Positions 45,282 to 55,306 of a DNA stretch of 64,000 nt are shown here, in pieces (position 1 is the first letter of the stretch; each line of letters starts with the position of its first letter). This stretch comes from JBHHUI01 sp965248775. Lineage in GTDB: Bacteria; Chloroflexota; Anaerolineae; Anaerolineales; JBHHUI01. The notes under the pieces are model-generated. The model saw nothing but the letters and a program-made list of their open reading frames with translations. It was not told where the DNA came from and made no database searches. Position numbers and translations under genes: made by a program. The stretch spans positions 3,286,001 through 3,350,000 of the forward strand of contig OZ252150.1 of NCBI GenBank assembly GCA_965248775.1. Direction: 5' to 3'.

Positions 45282-48200
45282 CCTTAGTCTTTTGTGAACC
45301 AGGCGCGAATTCTGTTATAGCCAAGTCGAGATCTCGATCGATAGTATATTCCTTTCCTTTTCGCAATCCATGATATAGAAGTCTGACCCGAGAGGGCATT
45401 CCAAACATTGGCAAGCAAGCCCCATCTGCAAGTCTCTCTGCCAGGCCAATCCCTGTTAACTCTGGATTGGAGACAATTTCATCAATGGCATTAGCCAGTT
45501 GCAAGCGCGCATACGATTCCAATTCTGATCTTATTTCCGAGTTGTCGAGTCTACGAGCCAATGCATTGGCAACGTAAGATACTTCAGGTGATTCAGCGAG
45601 CCACTGCCTTATTGCAGTACTTAATTCGTCGTTGGCCAACCAAGCATCTGCCACACCAAATTCTCCATGGCTGTCCGGCGGGATTGGACTATTCCACCAG
45701 CGTACGCCAGCTACCTTAAATGCCCTGCGAAGACATTCCTTGCCCATAAGGCGATAAGCAATCTGTATCTGTGACATTGACAGAAACGGTACAGGAGGTT
45801 TGTCGCCCGTAATACGTTCGGGATGGTTGTAATAGAATTCATCGTGACTGCGCCCACGGCACAGGGCAAGAGCGATTGCGAATGGCTGCCCTCGCCGACC
45901 TGCACGACCAACTCGCTGCTGATAGTTGAATCGCATCGGTGGCATATTGGCGAGCATAACTGCCTGCAAGTTACCGATGTCTACTCCAACCTCCATTGTT
46001 GTCGTAACGCTCAAGATATCTATCTGGTCAACTATCGGGATGTAGCTTCTTTCTTGACCCGCAGTCAGATTTACCACTACATTTCGAAAGTGACGTTGCC
46101 GAAGTGCTTGATCGTCTGTCTGAGCGGTGAGCTCTTCGCTATGCAACCGTAACGGCAAGCGGTGTCTCACCGCATGGTACGCATAGTAATTCCCGTTATA
46201 CAGATCCGAGCAGCTACCGGTGGGGGCTCCATCCAAATGCTGCTGGCAATTTGTACATATACCGCCCGCTGCGTGTAGATGGGTTCGATTACAGGAACGG
46301 CATGCCCACGTAGGGTCGTCTGGAATAGCTAACCGAAGCCATAATTCCCGGGGCTGAATGATGAAGTCCGAATGCCAGCCCTGGTCGCAGATTGCTTGGC
46401 GAACACTGACCAATAGCCCATTCTCTTGCAACCCATTTGCAGCTGCACAGGACTTTACATAGTTGCGCAGTCGTGCACGCGCAGTCTCCCAATCTGGCCA
46501 GCTATCTAGTGGGTAACGGTTTGGTAGTTGAGGGTAGCGGAACAGATCGCCCATCACCCGAAGGCAGCCGTTACAAATATCCATGAATATTTGCAACGGA
46601 GCACCGCAGCTATCTGCCAGCTGCACGATACGCTCCTCGGAAAGATTGAGACAGACATAGCCTAGACCCCCCGCCTCTGAACTCAAATATAGGTTACTAA
46701 AGAGGACGGCGCATATTTCCGATCTAACCTTTGCAATCAAATTATGATCGCGGCGTTCTTGTGCACATGGAGAAAGATTTTCAGCCCACACGAGCTGAGC
46801 GTTTGAGAAGTCGAAAAGCTCCGTCCAATGATGCCAACTATCGTCATAGTTATATTCTTGATAGAGGATGTCATTCCCCGCCGGATTTACACCCATCGAG
46901 GCAAGTTTCCGGATAAGGAGACCCATGCCGTGGGTATCAGCAGAATCATCCATAGCCTCGAAGAGTATGTTAATCGGCACAATACGGGTTTCGGCAGTCC
47001 TACGAATATCGCGAAGTTGTACCTGCGCTTTTTCCCTTGCTTCTTCTAAACTTGCACGTGCAGCCTCTGGGAGGGATTCCGGGATTTCCTCCATAGCTGC
47101 AAATTGGATGCTTTCTGATAGCTCTTCGGCAATACCAGGATAGGTAAACGCGTATTGCAGCGCTTCCGCATTTTGTGGTTCTTGATTTGATTCAAGATCA
47201 GCTAGAAGACTAGCCCTTCCAAGTGCATGTTGCCGGAGTTCGTCATACAATCTCTCCCGCACCAAATCTCGGTAATGAAATCGCTCGATACCGTTAGAAA
47301 TTGCGGCGGCGTCCTCTCGACTGTCGGAGAATACGACCAATTTGTGCGATGCCGTCTCGTTTGGCATCACATGGAATAGCTCTTTTGCAAGTAATTGGCT
47401 CACCTTCGAAAAACCGGTCCGAAAACCACGAATAGGAGATCGCCGAAAAAGGCGACGGCTGTAATCTGACGCGCAGTGGGGGCAAACAGAAGGGAGCGCC
47501 CTATACTGCTCTTCTTCTTCCCGGCCCTGCACTTGGAAAAGATTAAAGATGTAACCCGGTACCCATCCACGCGAGGCTGCATCTTGCCGATCATAATCGA
47601 GTACTACTCGACCACTCGATGTATCGAGAGCTGCGGCAGCCCAACGCGCGCGACTTCTATTTCCGGCCGTTATTGCTGGCTGTCCCCACTGTGTCGCATC
47701 CTGATGCAATTCCGCGACACCCATTGGCCAGAAGATGGCATACTGACCATAAGTTCGGCGCTCTACAAAACGCGCGGCCTGGCGATCCGGTATCCCTTCG
47801 ATATCTGGATCTCCAGCGAGCAACTCCCAACCGAGGTTGTCCAGCAATGTAAACCGGCTACCGCCGAAGAGCGTCGTTCCGCATTGCTCGCAATAAAGAA
47901 GTTCAAGTACACGATGTGCGTCACGCCGATCATCTCCATCGCGGCACAGAATGCGGTTCATGCCGAACAACTTGCCAGCCGTACGTTCTTGGCTTTGTTC
48001 GTCGGCCCTACACTGGCATCCCGGCATGACACATGCCCATAACCCCTCCAGATTTCGGAAGAACCAATGCAATCTAAATGATGGAAGCGAAGAACTATCA
48101 GAATCCGAATGGCACAAAGCGCGTGCGATCAGCAATCCTCTTGCCGCGTCAACCGCCGATATTCCAGCTTCAGCACCGAACAGGCTTTTTGCAAAATCTG

Positions 48201-48663
48201 GTATCGCTACAGCCCTTAGCTCGTCTTGACGCCTGCATGACTCCAGCATCCGAACACCGATCTGCATCCGGCTGTTTTCCATGGCCTGCTTCAACCTATC
48301 GATTGGATTAAGCGATGTATTGGAGTTTCCGAGTGCTTCAGCCACAGATTCACATGCCGTGTCAAAGCTAGAATCTTCTGTAGATGACACAGTTACAAGG
48401 TTAGCGAAGGGTTCGGCAGGAAGCGATGAGTTAGTTTCTAGAGGGGGAAGCAGTTCTGGATATCCTGGAATAATTTGACTTGGTTCCCAAGTACAACCAA
48501 AAAATTCCGATAGAAATTCCACGCTTTGAGGGTCATCAGGCTCAAGCGAAGCACTCGACGCAAGTATGCGCAGCTTTGGACTGTCCGGGGTCAGGCCAAG
48601 TCGAAGTAACAGCAAGCGGAGCAAGTATGCAACCTCAGTCCCTGAAGTTCCTCGATAAGGAAT

Positions 48664-49983
48664 GAGAATTAAATAACTTGTGCAAATGGGAGAGCGCGGT
48701 AATTCCATTGGGGCAAGAAATCATCAAAGATAATGCGCATGTTGTCCCTGAAATCTGTGGCTACTTTACGACCGGTTTCGTAGACCTGGTCAATAACATG
48801 GACAAAAGCTTTCAGTCCGGTCTTGGTGCTGGTTTTTTCCATCAGTTCTTTGACGAGTTTGCGGCTGGTGAAGATCACGCCTTGGCAAGCGCGGGTAACA
48901 TGCGGGAAGAAACGGTGTTCGCTGGGGTTGTATTTCGAGCAATAGGGTGGATAGTGAGCAATGCGAATTTCGACCCCGATTTCATCGGCCAGTGCTTGCA
49001 AGTCTTGCTTGAAGATGTAGTAGCGGGAACTGTTACTCCCGCCGCCATCGCAAAGCACGAGAATAGAAGTGGCGTTGGGATAGTGGTAGTGGCCGTATGT
49101 GTACCACCAATGGCGAAAGCTATCGCAAGCGAATTCACTGGTATCATGACTGCCGCCGAGTTGGATGTAGCCGACATTGAGACGCAAGTCGTAGAGACTG
49201 TGAGGAATGCTGACCCCAGCAGCATAGCTGTTGAAATCATGGTCATAAGTTTGCAGTTCTTCCAGGGTGTACAAATGTCCGTCTCGGTAGAAATTGCCCA
49301 GATATTCCTTTTTCTTGCTGTCCATGCTGACAATGGGATTGCCCGCCGCTTCGAATTCGGTCTTGAGCCGCGTGATGTTCTCAAATTGCTCGTTGCGGTT
49401 TTCAATCTCGGCCTTCAAACCGAGTTTCTTTTGCGCTTTTCGGCGGCGATAGTTGTGCTTCTGCAGCAACTTGCGCACCACATATTTGCTGACCACGATG
49501 TCGTGCTCGGCCCGCAACGCCGCAACAATCTCGCCCGGGGTCAGGTTCGTCCAGCGCACCCTCTCGTCCATCGGGTCACCGGCTGTGTGCTCGCGCAACA
49601 CTGCCAGGAACTTCTCAGCAAGTTGCGCCCCCCATGTGACGTAGTACGGTTTGCGTCCGCCGCCTGGCTTCCGAATGCGCTGCTCCACTTCGCCCTTGGG
49701 CAAGCCACTGACTTCGCGGGCGCCTTTGCTCACCGTGTTGCGACTGCACCCCAACACCCGCGCAATGTAACTCCGTCCGCCGTGTCCAAATCTCAAGGCT
49801 TCGAAACCAGCAAAGCGACGCCCATCTTTCTCGTTCAAGCTGTTGTAAAAGCGGCGCATCATTTCTTCATGTTCGGGCGCATAGGGTTTCATCATGGCCT
49901 CCTGGCTAGTGTTCTGATGAAGCCAAGAGAATATCACTGCTTGCATCCGTTGTGAACCAACTGCCCAAATTATTTAATTCTCG
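48664..49983 (-). mobile_element. ISAzo13-family element
   Basis: Inverted ends beginning GAGAATTAAATAA at 48664 and at 49983. The left side abuts the beheaded helicase and the right side abuts a beheaded sigma-factor gene, so unrelated truncated genes meet at this element. Confidence 0.85.
48669..49892 (-). CDS. ISAzo13-family transposase
   Basis: The DDE transposase of about 407 residues (ATG at 49892 favoured by AGGAGG) has MRRFYNSLNEKDGRRFAGFEALRFGHGG, an HTH (YIARVLGCSRNTVSKGARE), RIRKPGGGRKPYYV, PIVSMDSKKKEYLGNFYRDG (Asp), SILVLCDGGGSNSSRYYIFKQDLQ (Asp) and YPPYCSKYNPSEHRFFPHVTRACQG (Glu). A long open frame on the opposite strand is only its antisense shadow. Confidence 0.93.
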   Translation of the reverse strand: MKPYAPEHEEMMRRFYNSLNEKDGRRFAGFEALRFGHGGRSYIARVLGCSRNTVSKGAREVSGLPKGEVEQRIRKPGGGRKPYYVTWGAQLAEKFLAVLREHTAGDPMDERVRWTNLTPGEIVAALRAEHDIVVSKYVVRKLLQKHNYRRRKAQKKLGLKAEIENRNEQFENITRLKTEFEAAGNPIVSMDSKKKEYLGNFYRDGHLYTLEELQTYDHDFNSYAAGVSIPHSLYDLRLNVGYIQLGGSHDTSEFACDSFRHWWYTYGHYHYPNATSILVLCDGGGSNSSRYYIFKQDLQALADEIGVEIRIAHYPPYCSKYNPSEHRFFPHVTRACQGVIFTSRKLVKELMEKTSTKTGLKAFVHVIDQVYETGRKVATDFRDNMRIIFDDFLPQWNYRALPFAQVI

Positions 49984-50677
49984 TTCCCTAGCTATGACCG
50001 ATTTGAAATGGTTGGAACCTCTGCCCAGCCATTATCTAAAAAATGTCGAAACGTCACCGGAAGCCAAATACTCCATGAAGGAAAGTGTGGAGCTCGCTTT
50101 TTTGGTTGCTTTGCAAATATTGCCACCTTCACAGAGGGCCGTCTTGATTTTGAGAGATGTGATGGCTTGGAGGAGCAAAGAAGTTGCTGAATTATTGGAT
50201 ATGACCGAATCCGCAGTTAATGGAGTATTGAACAGGGCCAGAATAAATGTTGATAAAAATACTAAAACCCCTTCCGATTCAATAGACACCAAATCATTGG
50301 ATACCAATGAAAAGATGCTTTTGGATGACTATGTAGTTGCGTGGTGTTCTGGTGATGTAAATGAATTGACCCGGCTATTAAAGGAAGATGCCACCTTCAG
50401 CATGCCACCGCTCTCTACCTGGTATTTGGGGCGATCGGATATTAGTATCTTCTTAAAAGGTATTCATGCTCAACATGAGCAGGGAATATGGGAACATAAA
50501 CTTATAGGAGCGAACGATCAAAAGGCTGTTGCTCTCTATAAACGAAAACCTTCTTCCAATTCATTCGAGGCTTTTGGTCTTCAAATTCTGGCAATCTCAG
50601 ATAGTCAAATTTCTAGTATCACTACTTTCATGGACATCCGTTTATTCGAAAAATTCTCCTTGCCTGATGTTCTATGA
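49984..50677 (+). pseudogene. ECF sigma factor with SnoaL-like tail, N-terminus lost
   Basis: The remaining protein (first ATG 49994, MTDLKWLEPLPSHYL) carries sigma region 4: SVELAFLVALQILPPSQRAVLILRDVMAWRSKEVAELLDMTESAVNGVLNRARI. A NTF2/SnoaL-like C-terminal domain follows (LDDYVVAWCSGDVNELTRLLKEDATFSMPPLSTWYLGRSDI). The TIGR02960-type family has this arrangement. Region 2, needed for core and -10 binding, is missing because ISAzo13 removed the 5' end, so it cannot work as a sigma factor. Confidence 0.82.
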
Positions 50678-50776
50678 AACGGTGTTACACAGCGAGTTAA
50701 AAGTTGACCTCAAGTTTCTGCTTCAGAACAATACAGTATTGGTATTGCAGTGAAGCAGAAAGAGAGGCCTACTGAG

Positions 50777-51263
50777 TCATGCTTTGGCCGGGTGTTTTAG
50801 TAAGACAATGAATAACAACACTAATGTGATCATCCAAGCGGGTCCGAAGATACTCAAAATGACCCATACCGAACCTGCGTTGCTGGCTAAATTGCTCTGG
50901 CCGGCTAAAGAAAAGGCATAGATAAAATCTAAACTTCCCGCAATAGCATAAATCCACGTCATTGGTACCCCGAAGCGAGTTTTGTAGCGCGTTGCAAATG
51001 CAGCGATCAATGCCAATCCCGCAACAGTAAGATCACCGAGTGCTGCTCTGGTAGCGAAGGGGGTTGCTTCAAGGCCGGTGGTGAAGCTGGGAACCATAAA
51101 AACAAGAGCCAAGTACCGAAAAACTGAAAACAACAACAGTGGGGTCAGTGCCGCCAGGTAGTCCTGTTTATAAAGCGCAGGAAGCACATACCATTTTCCT
51201 ATTAATGAAGAACGCTATCAATCCAAGGGGGGTTAACAAGTCAGGAATAATTAAGGGGTTCAT
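50777..51263 (-). pseudogene. Four-to-five helix membrane protein with N-terminal frameshift
   Basis: The native start is probably ATG at 51263 (MNPLIIPDLLTPLGLIAFFINRK, with GGAG upstream). The rest, from WYVLPALYKQDYLAALTPLLL to VLLFIVLLKHPAKA, is in another frame. The break falls in an AAAA run near 51197, one base too many. The protein has hydrophobic segments throughout and a PSFTTGLEATPFATRAALGDL loop. The family is not recognised. The single-base change could be a sequencing error. Confidence 0.6.
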
Positions 51264-51560
51264 TTTATTTAGCTCCTTTGCTATTGAAATGCCTTTATTG
51301 CGATTCACATACTAAGACATACCTAAAGCCAAAAACTGTTCGGTAAACTCAAAAAATGCCAGTTTTCTAATAAATAGATTTTGGTTGGTTTCCCCACCAT
51401 ATTGAATTCGGGCTATCGCGTAGGCTTGCAGGTCCCTCGCCTGGGGCTTCGGCCACCCATCGTGCTTAGATCTAGGATTGATTTATTCGGTGAACGTCAG
51501 CCGCCGCGTTGAGGTAGTAAGCTGACCGAAGTCTTTTGCTCTAGACGAAGCGAGGAAAGA
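51264..51560. other. Gene-free spacer
   Basis: No reading frame with recognisable features. It lies between divergent genes and so should contain promoters in both directions, but no clear -35/-10 pair was assigned. Confidence 0.3.
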
Positions 51561-51950
51561 ATGGAAAGAGAATCCGCGTTCGACCACCCTTACGACACTC
51601 CGCTACGCTCGGGCCTGCGCTTTCTCGCTGAGATCATCGAATGGATCGCCTGTACGGCGGCGGCTGCACAGGTGTCATTCTGGCTGCCAATTCCTGTTCT
51701 GGTCATTCTCATCGGTTTGCCAACCGTCTTTTCAACGCCGGGTGATAAGAAGCAAACCATCGTGGCTACGCCGGGAGCGCTCAGAGTCCTTCTGGAGCAC
51801 GCCATTCATTTGGTGGGAGTGGCCTGCGTTTGGGCGGTCTGGCCTGCATGGTTGGCAGTCGGCGCGACTCTTGTCATAATCGCAGCAGTTGTGGTCGGTC
51901 TGCCTCGTACTCGCTGGCTGCTTAACGGCGCCCCTAGTAATTCTGAGTGA
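51561..51950 (+). CDS. DUF2568/YrdB-like membrane protein
   Basis: The 129-residue protein has four predicted membrane helices. Motifs GLRFLAEIIEWIACTAAA, LIGLPTVFSTPGDKK and LLEHAIHLVGVACVWAVWPAWLAVG match the YrdB/DUF2568 pattern (a Pro-Gly-Asp-Lys loop). Function unknown. The stop overlaps the NUDIX gene start (GTGA), so the two are translationally coupled. Confidence 0.75.
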   Translation: MERESAFDHPYDTPLRSGLRFLAEIIEWIACTAAAAQVSFWLPIPVLVILIGLPTVFSTPGDKKQTIVATPGALRVLLEHAIHLVGVACVWAVWPAWLAVGATLVIIAAVVVGLPRTRWLLNGAPSNSE

Positions 51951-52396
51951 GGAAAAAGGTCGCAGCGTTCATCGTACGAATAAATGCCCAGGAGAGCGGT
52001 GAGCTCTTGGTGCACTCGTTTGCCGACGAGCCTTCTCTACCGAGGCGTGTCCCAGGGGGAGGTGTCCATCTTGAGGAGACACCAGAGCAGGCTGTCCAGC
52101 GCGAGATTCTAGAAGAGACAGGTCTCGAGAACTTGCACTTGGTGCGAAAACTAGGCGTACATCACTACTACAAAGCCTATATTCAAGCGGATGTCGAGCG
52201 CCATGACTTTTTGTTTTTCCTTGCAACCCCGGCCCCAAACACATGGGATCATCAGGTCGAGGGGAACGGAGCGGATGCAGGAGCAAACTTTCGCTATGAC
52301 TGGGTTAAGGCCGGTCAGTTAGATCATATTGATGAAGAATTCCGTCGATTTATCACTCCCAACTATCTTCCAGAACTATTTGGTGACGCCCACTAA
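51947..52396 (+). CDS. NUDIX hydrolase
   Basis: The 149-residue protein starts with GTG and has a complete Nudix box: GGGVHLEETPEQAVQREILEETGL (Gx5Ex7REUxEExGU, split here only by spacing). The catalytic Glu residues of REILEE are present. The C-terminal FRYDWVKAGQLDHIDEEFRRF is typical of MutT-like enzymes acting on nucleoside diphosphate derivatives. Substrate cannot be told. Confidence 0.9.
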   Translation: MRKKVAAFIVRINAQESGELLVHSFADEPSLPRRVPGGGVHLEETPEQAVQREILEETGLENLHLVRKLGVHHYYKAYIQADVERHDFLFFLATPAPNTWDHQVEGNGADAGANFRYDWVKAGQLDHIDEEFRRFITPNYLPELFGDAH

Positions 52397-52881
52397 TATC
52401 CTCGTCCATCTCTTGGCTAAGTTGGTGGACGCAAAAGGCGCGGCCGTGCCAGAACCTGTGCGCAGACCAAACTTAAATCCGGTCACGTTTCACCCCCCTC
52501 CGAAGTACTTCGCGCCGCGGTCGGAACATTGTGAACTGAACGCCTGCATTTGCCCTGCTGCTCCTTCTCGACGACATCTATGCAGTCCCCGTCTACAGCA
52601 ATCACTGGCTTCCTATCTGTCTGGGTCAGCTCGGAGAGGGCCCGACCCGGAAATCGGCAGCACGCCCAGTGGATGAGTAGCCACTTGTGTGGCCGCAGCG
52701 CTGGAAGCGCGGGCGCAGTCAACCCGAGACGTGCATACGGCTTTGGAAGCGCGTGCTTGGTCGGTCCGCGCAGGGGATGAACACGGGTGGAGAAAAACAG
52801 GATGTAGGAAATTCTTTATAACATTTTTATAGCAACACAGAATGAATCCACTTGCGCTGATAACTGTCTAAATAGATAGTT
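52397..52881. other. Gene-free segment
   Basis: About 480 bp with only short frames on both strands and no recognisable motif. It may hold decayed sequence. Confidence 0.3.
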
Positions 52882-52925
52882 GACTCCGAAGCCCTAAAAG
52901 GGACCGAGTTTCGCCGGAGTCTTTT
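52882..52925 (+). promoter_or_regulatory. Structured leader or attenuator before small sensor operon
   Basis: Outer stem GACTCCG/CGGAGTC (52882-52888, 52915-52921), inner CCC/GGG hairpin, then TTTT and the ribosome site GGAGG at 52928. Its position immediately before the ribosome-binding site suggests attenuation or translational control. It does not match a riboswitch class I can name. Confidence 0.45.
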
Positions 52926-52940
52926 ATGGAGGCAAATCGA

Positions 52941-53129
52941 ATGACTACATCTCAGAAAGAACTGGCAGTACTCTATGTTTCCGATGTCCTAAAAATGGCA
53001 AACATGGCGAAGCAACTAGACGGACTAGACGATGAAGAGTGTCTAGTTGAAGCCAGGAATAAGATAAGTGGTTTTCTTGGTAAGCAAAAACTGGCGGATT
53101 TTGAAGCCTATTTATCCAACGGGCATTAA
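52941..53129 (+). CDS. Small acidic helical protein
   Basis: The 62-residue product (MTTSQKELAVLYVSDVLK, then MAKQLDGLDDEECLVEARNKI and FLGKQKLADFEAYLSNGH) is helical and hydrophilic. ATG 52941 has GGAGG 9 nt upstream. It precedes the HAMP protein by 25 nt and may be its cytoplasmic partner (inference). Family not recognised. Confidence 0.55.
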   Translation: MTTSQKELAVLYVSDVLKMANMAKQLDGLDDEECLVEARNKISGFLGKQKLADFEAYLSNGH

Positions 53130-53154
53130 GCCTCAACAACATAGGAGTATTACC

Positions 53155-54038
53155 ATGAAACTATCTACAAAATCGTTAGTTCTTTTCTGCTTGTTACTTT
53201 CATCATGGGCGGATTCGGATTCTACATGTTCAACAATGTAAGCACCCAGCTTGTTGAAAAACAGAATGAAATCAACAATATCACTGCGCTTTCAGAAGCC
53301 GTACTTGATTTCAACGTTGAAAATTTCCACACACAACTGGAAGTATGGGAATATGCATATCAGCCAACCGAAAAGCGGTTGAATGCCTTTTATAAGCATG
53401 AAGTTGTTTTCGACCAACTGTTTGCGGATTTGGTTGTCACAGCCGACGCGTCAGATTTGACCCAAGCAGATCGTGTGCTCATTGATGATCTGACAGTACA
53501 GATCGTAGCTGTAAAAGACAGTTGGGTTGTTCTGGTCGATGCAACCGAAGCGGTTGCGACTGGGACGGTCGACGCAGGTGAATACGATTACTTGACCTAC
53601 CCCATGTTTGATCCGGCAACTGTAGATCCGGCGGCTGAATCAGTCAGAGCTGCGATGTTCTACAATGAAGATGTGTTTGATGACTCCCAGTTCAACAAAA
53701 AGGTAGACACGTTTGTAATCGCACAAGCTGATGCGCTACAGTTAAGAATTTCAGAGATGGCCGAACTGAGAGCATCGCTGGCGCGGCAATTCGCCATTGC
53801 GTTTGTCGTTGTGTCGGCACTTGCGATAGGACTTGCGATCACACTGACTAACTTAATCGCGACACCCATCAAACAACTCACGGCAGCTGCGACGAAGCTT
53901 GGTTCTGGTGACGTCGATGTCGAAATACCAGACATCCGCACAAACGATGAAATTAAGGATCTGGCAAATACGATGCTCACCGTTACCGATGTGATCAAGT
54001 TCCTAAAGGGGGAACAACAAGCGTCGGGGGCAGCCTGA
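53155..54038 (+). pseudogene. HAMP-domain membrane sensor without output module, frameshifted start
   Basis: ATG 53155 (MKLSTK) is in a different frame from the rest. Adding one A in the AAAA run near 53176 gives MKLSTKIVSSFLLVTFIMGG and a proper first membrane helix. The extracytoplasmic domain (about 165 residues, acidic) is followed by a second helix FAIAFVVVSALAIGLAITLTNLI and a HAMP domain (ATPIKQLTAAATKLGSGDVDVEIPD...DEIKDLANTM). It ends shortly after HAMP with no methyl-accepting or kinase domain. Either a stand-alone signal relay or a truncated chemoreceptor. Confidence 0.65.
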
Positions 54039-54210
54039 GATCTAATAAGCAATATCGACGCGTCGCGCGAAGCGGGGCGTTGCAAAGCGTTTTCAACAGG
54101 ACGGGAGAAATGCCCGCCGATGATTTGCGCCTCGCCAGGTTGATTGGATAGGCGTCGGCTCAGTCGCGCGAGCCCGAGCCGACGCCTTCATGCGGTAGCT
54201 CGCGCAAAAT

Positions 54211-54243
54211 AAACGGGATGCGAACTTAACTCGCATCCCGTTT
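54211..54243. terminator. Strong bidirectional terminator
   Basis: A 13-bp stem AAACGGGATGCGA/TCGCATCCCGTTT with a 7-nt loop, A-rich before and T-rich after. It lies between the HAMP protein (+) and the GH114 gene (-), so it can serve both. Confidence 0.85.
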
Positions 54244-54338
54244 AATATTTAAGTCCAGTGACCGTGCATCTGTTTCAATCTCGCTCCAACCCCCGCCGGG
54301 CGTGGGCGCGTTACGCCAGACACATCCCCAACACGAGA

Positions 54339-55226
54339 CTATCTACAAGGAGCCCGCCACGCATCCAAGTTCCAATTCTTCTTCATCGAATTGAAATTCA
54401 GTGCATTGGCCTGATCGTAAAACTCACTCGGCTCAAGTTCATATTCCACGGTGAAAACCGGCTTCCCTGCTTCTATGAAGGGCAACAGCGTTTCACATTC
54501 GGCGTACTCAAAGCATTGTTCGTTCAAGGCCCAGTCGAAGTGCTCCAGCAAATCCGGAATCTGATCCATATCGTTCTTTAGTCCGATCGATAACCCGCGT
54601 TTATGCGCCTCTGCTGCCAGCCAAATATTGAATTCCCGCTGGTCATCGTAGGTAAGCGGAAACCCAGTATCGTTCTGAAATCCATCCACATTGTCTGGCT
54701 CAACGCCGTCAAATCCTTTCGCTGCACACAGATCGAAGCGCGCCTCCATAATCGGGGCTAATAGTTCTATTTGGCGGATGTCGAGCCAATTCTCGCCCTC
54801 CCACCCATCAAGGTTCTTGCCTATCACCTCGCGCGGAAATGCGGCAGCGTCTGGCCGCCAATCTTCCGAGCCGCCGGCATTCATATAGCAAATGACTATT
54901 CGCCCTTGTGCGTGCAATGCAGTCACTACATCAGAATCAGTATCGAACAGGTCGATGTCGTACATTTCCACATCGACTGATTGATCAAGTGGCAGTTCAT
55001 TCAGATGCCATTGCCAGCTCGTATTCACTGCTGGATGCCAGATATCCGACTCGGAGACATCTGTTGATGCATCCACTGGGGACGAGTTTGTGCTTTCCGC
55101 GGGTATTTCGCTTGGTCTCGAATTCGAAACTTCGGCCCTTGGTATTTCGCTTTCGGATGATGAACCACTACAAGCAACAAGAATGAATACAGAAGGCATA
55201 AATACGTACATCAGTCGGTATATCAT
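54339..55226 (-). CDS. GH114-type (endo-alpha-1,4-polygalactosaminidase-like) lipoprotein
   Basis: The 295-residue protein has a lipoprotein signal (SVFILVACSG lipobox, Cys about residue 19), a Ser/Thr/Pro-rich linker (about 20-60) and a TIM-barrel GH114 domain: WQWHLNELPLDQSVDVEMYDIDLFDT, GRIVICYMNAGGSEDWRPD, WLDIRQIELLAPIMEARFDLCAAKGFDGVEPDNVDGF and GLSIGLKNDMDQI. The Asp/Glu of DGVEPDN are likely catalytic. It would act outside the cell on galactosamine-containing exopolysaccharide. Confidence 0.88.
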   Translation of the reverse strand: MIYRLMYVFMPSVFILVACSGSSSESEIPRAEVSNSRPSEIPAESTNSSPVDASTDVSESDIWHPAVNTSWQWHLNELPLDQSVDVEMYDIDLFDTDSDVVTALHAQGRIVICYMNAGGSEDWRPDAAAFPREVIGKNLDGWEGENWLDIRQIELLAPIMEARFDLCAAKGFDGVEPDNVDGFQNDTGFPLTYDDQREFNIWLAAEAHKRGLSIGLKNDMDQIPDLLEHFDWALNEQCFEYAECETLLPFIEAGKPVFTVEYELEPSEFYDQANALNFNSMKKNWNLDAWRAPCR

Positions 55227-55306
55227 CGTGATAATTCTCCTTTTCGGCGAAGCAGGATACCATGAAACGCGCGCAGGTTAGGCCGAACAGAGCTGTGCTA
55301 TTAGAT

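Larger units (their letters stand above)
40217..48663 (-). pseudogene. Giant DrmA/DpdJ-type helicase, cut by IS1182, IS1 and ISAzo13
   Basis: Reading the minus strand, 48663-45282, 44462-43285 and 40398-40217 encode over 1,500 residues of one SF2 helicase. It begins at the DELH-like region (LILIPYRGTSGTEVAYLLR), motif III LRILASSASLEP, zinc knuckles (LLYCEQCGTTLF, CPHCASDYSRRLF, CRSCNRTH...CTNCQQHL, CEHCHFTQ...CPECGHTI), VFSDSREDAAAISNGIERF, ILSVTTTMEVGVDIGNLQAVMLANMPP (motif V), NYQQRVGRAGRRGQP (motif VI), and a DUF1998/MZB-like end with CDSSCYDCLRQYRNMNYHGLLDWRLGLAM and VVHPFW...DSFNMLRRPS. The N-terminal ATP-binding half is lost. It was likely part of a DISARM- or Dpd-like defence set. Confidence 0.78.

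Noticed and set aside
48678..49955. 425-codon open frame on the + strand
   Set aside because: It is the exact antisense of the ISAzo13 transposase, has no domain signature, and arises from codon bias of the real gene.
52329..52780. Several 75-115 codon frames on both strands after the NUDIX gene
   Set aside because: They overlap one another in all frames, show no conserved motif and have skewed composition.
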